This document shows positions 5,703 to 9,875 of a stretch of 9,875 bases of DNA, in pieces. Both the position numbers and the translations under genes were made by a program. The notes under the pieces are model-generated. The model worked only from the letters and a program-made list of their open reading frames with translations, was not told the origin of the DNA and did no database searches. The stretch is taken from NCBI GenBank assembly GCA_017557925.1, contig JAFYWO010000180.1, positions 1-9,875 of the forward strand, in the 5' to 3' direction. The DNA is from Alphaproteobacteria bacterium. Lineage in GTDB: Bacteria > Pseudomonadota > Alphaproteobacteria > RF32 > CAG-239. Each line of letters starts with the position of its first letter. The first letter of the stretch is position 1.

Positions 5703-5808
5703 TACCCTCCTTATATCATAAAATAAAAAAATTTCATCATTTTTTTTCATCAATATCCCCAAAGAACAAAAAAACTGTATAAAACTACACCTTATCTCAT
5801 TTTTTTAA

Positions 5809-5836
5809 TTGCAAAAAAAAAGCTTTTGCCTACAAT
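5809..5836 (+). promoter_or_regulatory. promoter of the membrane protein-yejAB operon
   Basis: TTGCAA (5809-5814) and TACAAT (5831-5836) are 16 bases apart, both one or two changes from the sigma-70 consensus. Transcription would start near 5843, about 22 bases before the TTG start at 5865. A perfect palindrome, AAAAGCTTTT (5818-5827), lies between the boxes and could be an operator or simple chance. No other promoter is evident before yejA. Confidence 0.55.
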
Positions 5837-5864
5837 AAATAAAAACGATATTGGGAGTAAAAAA

Positions 5865-6974
5865 TTGTTAAACTTTTCATTCTTAATCACTTCATTTTTA
5901 AGCACTTTATGGCTTTTTTATTGCCTTAAAAACATTGAGCCTGATATATCTTCCGCAACCAAAACCTACCCTGAACTGATTATGATTTTGGTTCCTATAC
6001 TTATTTTGTGGGTAATTTTTGCAATTATCAAGAATTACACCCAAAATTTGCGTAATAATACTCAAATGAAGCTTATCGTTAAACAAATAAAAAAGAACAC
6101 TGAATCCATCGGCTTTTTAACAGAAGCCATTTTATCGCATTCTAAAGAAGTAAAAAGTAGCTTTATCTTACAACAAGCCGATATTTTAATATCTGATATA
6201 AACGAAATTTTGTCAGAAATAATCAAACGCAGTAATTCTATCTCCAGCCTACAAATGGAACAACTTTTAACTAGAGTTTCAAAAGGAGAACGTTGGCTTA
6301 TTGCAAAATCTTTAATAGAAACCAACAACTATCAATCAGACTTTGTTGTTCATTTATTAGAAAAAGCACAAAAAGATTCCATATTGAAAGGTTCTATTTT
6401 AGAATTTTATGTCCTTTATTCTGACCTATATGAACTACTTGAAAAATATGATTTATATAAAATCTTATACAACTCCGTAAAATACGGTGCACTTGGTAAA
6501 GCACATAGTATATTATCACCTATTATAGAGACATTATCAAACACCCCTGTTGAAAAACAAAACAATAAAGAAGAGCCAAATCCTGCTCCTTCTTTACCAA
6601 AACGCTCTCCTTCTGTAGAAGCAAAAGAAAACTCAGATTTTCCATCTTTTCTGACATCTTCATCTTATGTTTCTACAAAGAAAAGACCAACAAAAACAGA
6701 AACTCCTACAAAAGAACAACCAAAAGATAAAATAAACGTCGTAAAAGAAGAACCAATAGCAAAACCGACACCAGATGTTTCTATAAAAAAAACAACAATA
6801 ATCAGTAATTTTAACAACACTAATTCTGCTTTAAAAAACTTAAAACAGGATTCTAAAAAAACAAATGTAATAACTGTAGATGAGCTGGAAAAAGAAATAA
6901 ATGCCTCTCCTGACAACAATTTTGATGAAAAAAAGATTCCTTTCGGAGATTGGCTTGATGAAAAAAAGAATTAA
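5865..6974 (+). CDS. two-helix membrane protein with charged tail, function unknown, coupled to yejA
   Basis: The 369-residue protein is one I do not recognise. Two hydrophobic segments (about 3-20 and 37-56), separated by a short loop, form a membrane hairpin. They are followed by a helical cytosolic region (about 57-225) rich in Leu/Ile/Glu/Lys. A long low-complexity tail (about 228-350) rich in Pro/Lys/Thr/Ser/Glu comes next, then a distinct end with IPFGDWLDEKKN (358-369). The start is a TTG: GGGAG (5853-5857) lies 7 bases before it, the first helix follows at once, and a TTG further upstream (5826) lies before the predicted transcription start. It is first in an operon, and its last 17 bases overlap yejA, whose ribosome site is inside this gene. 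The layout resembles a scaffold or adaptor, with a hairpin anchor, helices, a flexible tail and a short terminal motif. A role with the Yej transporter is only inferred from the coupling. Confidence 0.75.
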   Translation: MLNFSFLITSFLSTLWLFYCLKNIEPDISSATKTYPELIMILVPILILWVIFAIIKNYTQNLRNNTQMKLIVKQIKKNTESIGFLTEAILSHSKEVKSSFILQQADILISDINEILSEIIKRSNSISSLQMEQLLTRVSKGERWLIAKSLIETNNYQSDFVVHLLEKAQKDSILKGSILEFYVLYSDLYELLEKYDLYKILYNSVKYGALGKAHSILSPIIETLSNTPVEKQNNKEEPNPAPSLPKRSPSVEAKENSDFPSFLTSSSYVSTKKRPTKTETPTKEQPKDKINVVKEEPIAKPTPDVSIKKTTIISNFNNTNSALKNLKQDSKKTNVITVDELEKEINASPDNNFDEKKIPFGDWLDEKKN

Positions 6975-8769
6975 AACATTTCTTTTTTTGTTATTCACTT
7001 TTTTTAACATATCTTTTGCTTATTCAAAAGATAACAACGTTGTAATAACTGATGTCTTATCAATAACAGACTATCCGTTGTATACAACAGAGTTCAAAAG
7101 TTTTGTATATGTTAATCCTAATGCTCCTAAAGGAGGAAAGATTGTTTTACCCGCATACGGCACTTTTGATAACTTTAACCCATATATATTCAAAGGAACG
7201 GCATCACCTGAAGCAACCAACTTAACAATAGACAGTTTAGCAGTAACTCCAGCTGATGATGTAGGTTCTGCCTATCCTCTGATAGCTCAAAAATTTGAAC
7301 TTTCTAAAGATAAATCTTTTGTAGGTTTTTTCATCAATCCAAAAGCTAAATTCCATGATGGCACACCAATAACCGCTGACGATGTGGTGTTTAGCTTCAA
7401 CTCTCTGATAACCAAAGGCTCACCTATTTACAAATTCTATTACCAAGATGTAGAAAAAGTTGTAAAAATATCTCCGTTGCACGTCCGCTTTTACATAAAA
7501 AAAGGCGCAAAAAACCGTGAACTTCCGTTAATATTAAGTGCGCTTAAAATATTTTCTCACAAAGATTTTGCAAACAAAGATTATGCCACCCCTTCTCTAA
7601 CACCACCATTGGGCAGTGGTCCTTATAAAATAAAATCTTTTGAAGCCGGAAAATATATAACATTTAAAAGAAATAATGATTACTGGGCAAAAGATTTACC
7701 AACACGCAAAGGTTTCTTCAACTTTGAAGAAATAAAATATGATTATTACCAAGATACAACGGTTTCTCTGCAAGCTCTTTTTGCCGGAAATATAGATGTG
7801 CGTTATGAATATATAGCAAAATCTTGGGCAACGGGTTATGATAATGACCTTATAACTCAAGGAAAAATAAAAAAACAAGCCATTCCTCACTCAAGACCGG
7901 CAACAACGCAATACTTTGCATTCAATACCAGAAAAGAAAAACTGTCATCTCCTGATGTAAGAAAAGCCATAGAATTAGCCTTCAACTTTAGTTGGGCTAA
8001 CAAAAACCTATTTTATAATCAATACCATCGCCTAAATAGCTTTTTTACAAACACTCCATATAGGGCTACACACACCCCAAAAGACACAGAGTTAACAATC
8101 TTACAAGAATATAAAGATAAACTTCCGCCAGAAATTTTTACAACTCCGGTAGAAAATCTATTTAGAGACGATTCTCTTTCAGATAGAGAAAATCTAAAAC
8201 TCGCCATACAACACTTAAAACTTGCAGGTTATGACTTTATAAACGAAAAAATGTGCAACATTAAAACCGGTGAACCGCTAGAATTTGAAATAATTATAAA
8301 CTCTGCAAACGGGAACTCTTTTACCAGAGTATTGCTTCCGTTTATTGAAAATTTAAGAAAAATAGGAATTAAAGTAACAACAAGAGTACTTGAAATAAAC
8401 ACCTATAAAAACAAATTGGATAAATTTGATTTTGACATAATAGTAAGCGGCTTTGGCGGAATATCACTACCTGGAACAGAACAAAAAGACCTATGGGGAA
8501 GCAAGTCCGCAGACATATATGGCTCAAATAATATAATAGGCATTAAAAACCCTGTTATAGATTCCTTAATACAAAAACTAATAGAAACAGAAGATAATAT
8601 CCTATATACGGCATATGTAAAAGCTTTGGACAGAGTACTATTATTTAACCATTATGTCATATTCAACTGGTATTCTGCAACCGACCGCATAGCTTATTGG
8701 GATAAATTTTCGCAACCTGATAATGCTTCTACGGGTATAGACATAAATACTTGGTGGATAAAGGAATAA
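6958..8769 (+). CDS. yejA: YejA-type periplasmic peptide-binding protein (SBP family 5)
   Basis: The 603-residue extracellular solute-binding protein belongs to the oligopeptide family 5 and is the capture component of the YejABEF ABC importer, known for microcin C and other peptides. A signal peptide (1-21: KKR start, hydrophobic core, SFA) ends before Tyr22, so the protein is periplasmic. YejA hallmarks are YVNPNAPKGG (51-60), YGTFDNFNPYI (67-77), KFHDGTPITADDVVFSF (131-147), GSGPYKI (219-225), DVRKAIELAFNFSWANKNLFYNQY (333-356), PGTEQKDLWGS (505-515) and the end block LDRVLLFNHYVIFNWYSATDRIAYWDKF (557-584). The length matches the family (about 600). The ATG at 6958 is chosen because GGAG (6945-6948) precedes it and the signal peptide begins there; longer in-frame starts from 6901 would bury it. 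Confidence 0.94.
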   Translation: MKKRIKTFLFLLFTFFNISFAYSKDNNVVITDVLSITDYPLYTTEFKSFVYVNPNAPKGGKIVLPAYGTFDNFNPYIFKGTASPEATNLTIDSLAVTPADDVGSAYPLIAQKFELSKDKSFVGFFINPKAKFHDGTPITADDVVFSFNSLITKGSPIYKFYYQDVEKVVKISPLHVRFYIKKGAKNRELPLILSALKIFSHKDFANKDYATPSLTPPLGSGPYKIKSFEAGKYITFKRNNDYWAKDLPTRKGFFNFEEIKYDYYQDTTVSLQALFAGNIDVRYEYIAKSWATGYDNDLITQGKIKKQAIPHSRPATTQYFAFNTRKEKLSSPDVRKAIELAFNFSWANKNLFYNQYHRLNSFFTNTPYRATHTPKDTELTILQEYKDKLPPEIFTTPVENLFRDDSLSDRENLKLAIQHLKLAGYDFINEKMCNIKTGEPLEFEIIINSANGNSFTRVLLPFIENLRKIGIKVTTRVLEINTYKNKLDKFDFDIIVSGFGGISLPGTEQKDLWGSKSADIYGSNNIIGIKNPVIDSLIQKLIETEDNILYTAYVKALDRVLLFNHYVIFNWYSATDRIAYWDKFSQPDNASTGIDINTWWIKE

Positions 8770-8772
8770 ACT

Positions 8773-9837
8773 ATGAAAAACTATATAATAAAAAGACTTC
8801 TCTTAATTCCCCTAACACTATTTGGAATACTACTTATAAATTTTTGCGTAATTCAACTTGCTCCCGGAGGACCTGTTGAATATATGTTAGCTCAATATAA
8901 AGGGTTAGACACTTCAGCTACAGGTAACATAAATTCCGGTGCACCAAATTTAAACGAACAAAAATATCAAGGTTCAAAAGGTGTCCCTGATGATTTAGTA
9001 AAAGAATTAGAAAAACAATTTGGCTTTGATTTACCTGTCCATCAACGTTTTCTAAAGATGGTAAAAGATTACCTAAAATTTGATTTAGGAAAAAGTTACT
9101 ATAAAGATAAATCCGTTTTAGAACTCATAAAAGAACGTCTGCCTATATCTATATCATTAGGTCTATGGTCAACACTGCTTATTTATTTAATAGCAATACC
9201 TTTAGGAATAAAAAAAGCCCAAAAAGACGGCGAACAATTTGATATTATAAGCTCATTTATCATTTTTATCGGTTCTGCCATACCTGTATTCTTATTTGCA
9301 GTTCTTTTAATCGTTTTATTTGCAGGTGGAAGTTATTTCCAACTATTCCCCTTAAAAGGATTAACATCTGACGGGTGGGAAGATTTTAGCACTCTACATA
9401 AAATACTTGATTATTTTTGGCATATAACATTACCGACAATATGTATTGTAATAGGCGGGGTAGCATCTCTTACAATGCTTACAAAAAATTCCTTTATGGA
9501 TGAACTAAGCAAACAATACGTTCTAACAGCAAGAGCTTATGGCATACCGGAAAACAAGATTCTTTATCACCACGTTTTTAGAAACGCTATGATGATAATA
9601 ATAGCAGGACTGCCTTCTTTGTTAATAAAAATCCTTTTTACAGGTTCTCTTTTAATAGAAATAATATTTAGCCTAAACGGAATGGGGTTATTAGGATACG
9701 AAGCCATAATGACCCGAGATTATCCCGTAATTTTTGGCTCTTTGTATATTTTTGCGCTGCTTGGTCTTATTCTAAAACTCATAAGCGATATAACATATTC
9801 TGTTGTAGATCCAAGAGTCAATTTTGAAAAAATATAA
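8773..9837 (+). CDS. yejB: YejB-type ABC transporter permease
   Basis: The 354-residue inner-membrane permease is one of the two channel subunits of the Yej peptide importer. TM1 (about 8-28) ends in VIQLAPGGPVE, typical of the OppB/DppB/YejB type. After a long periplasmic part (about 35-120) come five more hydrophobic segments (about 125-146, 157-184, 215-238, 272-298, 317-345). The cytoplasmic EAA loop (about 248-271, TARAYGIPENKILYHHVFRNA) is the docking site for the ATPase. FSLNGMGLLGYEAIMTRDYPVIFG (299-322) and the end VDPRVNFE are characteristic of YejB. It is about 10 residues shorter than the E. coli protein. The start is 3 bases after the yejA stop, with AAGGA (8761-8765) inside the end of yejA, so the two are translationally coupled. 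Confidence 0.94.
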   Translation: MKNYIIKRLLLIPLTLFGILLINFCVIQLAPGGPVEYMLAQYKGLDTSATGNINSGAPNLNEQKYQGSKGVPDDLVKELEKQFGFDLPVHQRFLKMVKDYLKFDLGKSYYKDKSVLELIKERLPISISLGLWSTLLIYLIAIPLGIKKAQKDGEQFDIISSFIIFIGSAIPVFLFAVLLIVLFAGGSYFQLFPLKGLTSDGWEDFSTLHKILDYFWHITLPTICIVIGGVASLTMLTKNSFMDELSKQYVLTARAYGIPENKILYHHVFRNAMMIIIAGLPSLLIKILFTGSLLIEIIFSLNGMGLLGYEAIMTRDYPVIFGSLYIFALLGLILKLISDITYSVVDPRVNFEKI

Positions 9838-9875
9838 CTGCAATTTCATCAAATTATTACACTATAATTATATAA

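Noticed and set aside
5826..5864. Upstream TTG start for the membrane protein
   Set aside because: It lies within or before the predicted -10 box and has no ribosome site; the TTG at 5865 has GGGAG at ideal spacing.
6901..6957. Longer N-terminus for yejA beginning at 6901
   Set aside because: It would put 19 extra residues before a textbook signal peptide and overlap the upstream gene further; GGAG at 6945-6948 points to the ATG at 6958.
1..9875. CRISPR array, insertion sequence, prophage or toxin-antitoxin pair
   Set aside because: No regularly spaced repeats, transposase or integrase motifs, or paired small toxin/antitoxin frames were found; almost all of the window is covered by recognised core-type genes.

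Overview
The window looks like a piece of an AT-rich (roughly one-third GC by eye) proteobacterial chromosome, most likely an alphaproteobacterium. The evidence is the full YejA/YejB-type ABC importer pair, an alphaproteobacterial-looking L28 N-terminus, a tRNA with an encoded CCA, and a gene strongly resembling rquA, whose product makes rhodoquinone from ubiquinone. Rhodoquinone is the low-potential quinone used for anaerobic fumarate reduction, so a host living at least partly without oxygen (for example a gut or sediment lineage) is a reasonable inference, not a proof. No phage, IS element, CRISPR array or defence island is visible. This is mostly core genome with a few uncharacterised genes and leaders.

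Layout. 1-49 (-) is the start of rpmB (ribosomal protein L28), running off the left edge. 195-271 (+) is tRNA-Arg(CCG), closed by a two-way terminator shared with the converging histidine phosphatase gene (319-921, -). That gene has a good sigma-70-like promoter so close to its ATG that the mRNA is probably nearly leaderless. cmk (1008-1667, -) has its own terminator just before that promoter. Divergent from cmk is a compact operon, rsmE (1763-2494), a NarL/FixJ-type response regulator (2496-3203) and rquA (3221-3904), ending at a two-way terminator.

From the right, on the minus strand, come accA (4702-5676) and then a two-gene unit. This unit is a 41-residue Ser/Cys-rich peptide (4460-4585, too short for routine ORF calling, with a near-perfect Shine-Dalgarno) followed 15 nt later by an Hsp20 small heat-shock protein (3977-4444). 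The leader of this unit can be folded so that the ribosome site is either paired or free, an arrangement reminiscent of RNA thermometers. accA is preceded by a 9-codon upstream ORF whose stop overlaps its start codon.

The right third (5865-9837, +) is an operon. It holds an unrecognised two-helix membrane protein with a long charged tail (TTG start), then yejA (overlapping it by 17 nt) and yejB (3 nt after yejA). yejA and yejB encode the periplasmic binding protein and one permease of a peptide importer. The expected yejE and yejF would lie beyond the right edge.

Most interesting points: the rhodoquinone gene and the unpaired response regulator cotranscribed with it; the Cys-triplet peptide tied to Hsp20 and its possibly switching leader; the accA upstream ORF; and the unknown membrane protein translationally coupled to yejA.
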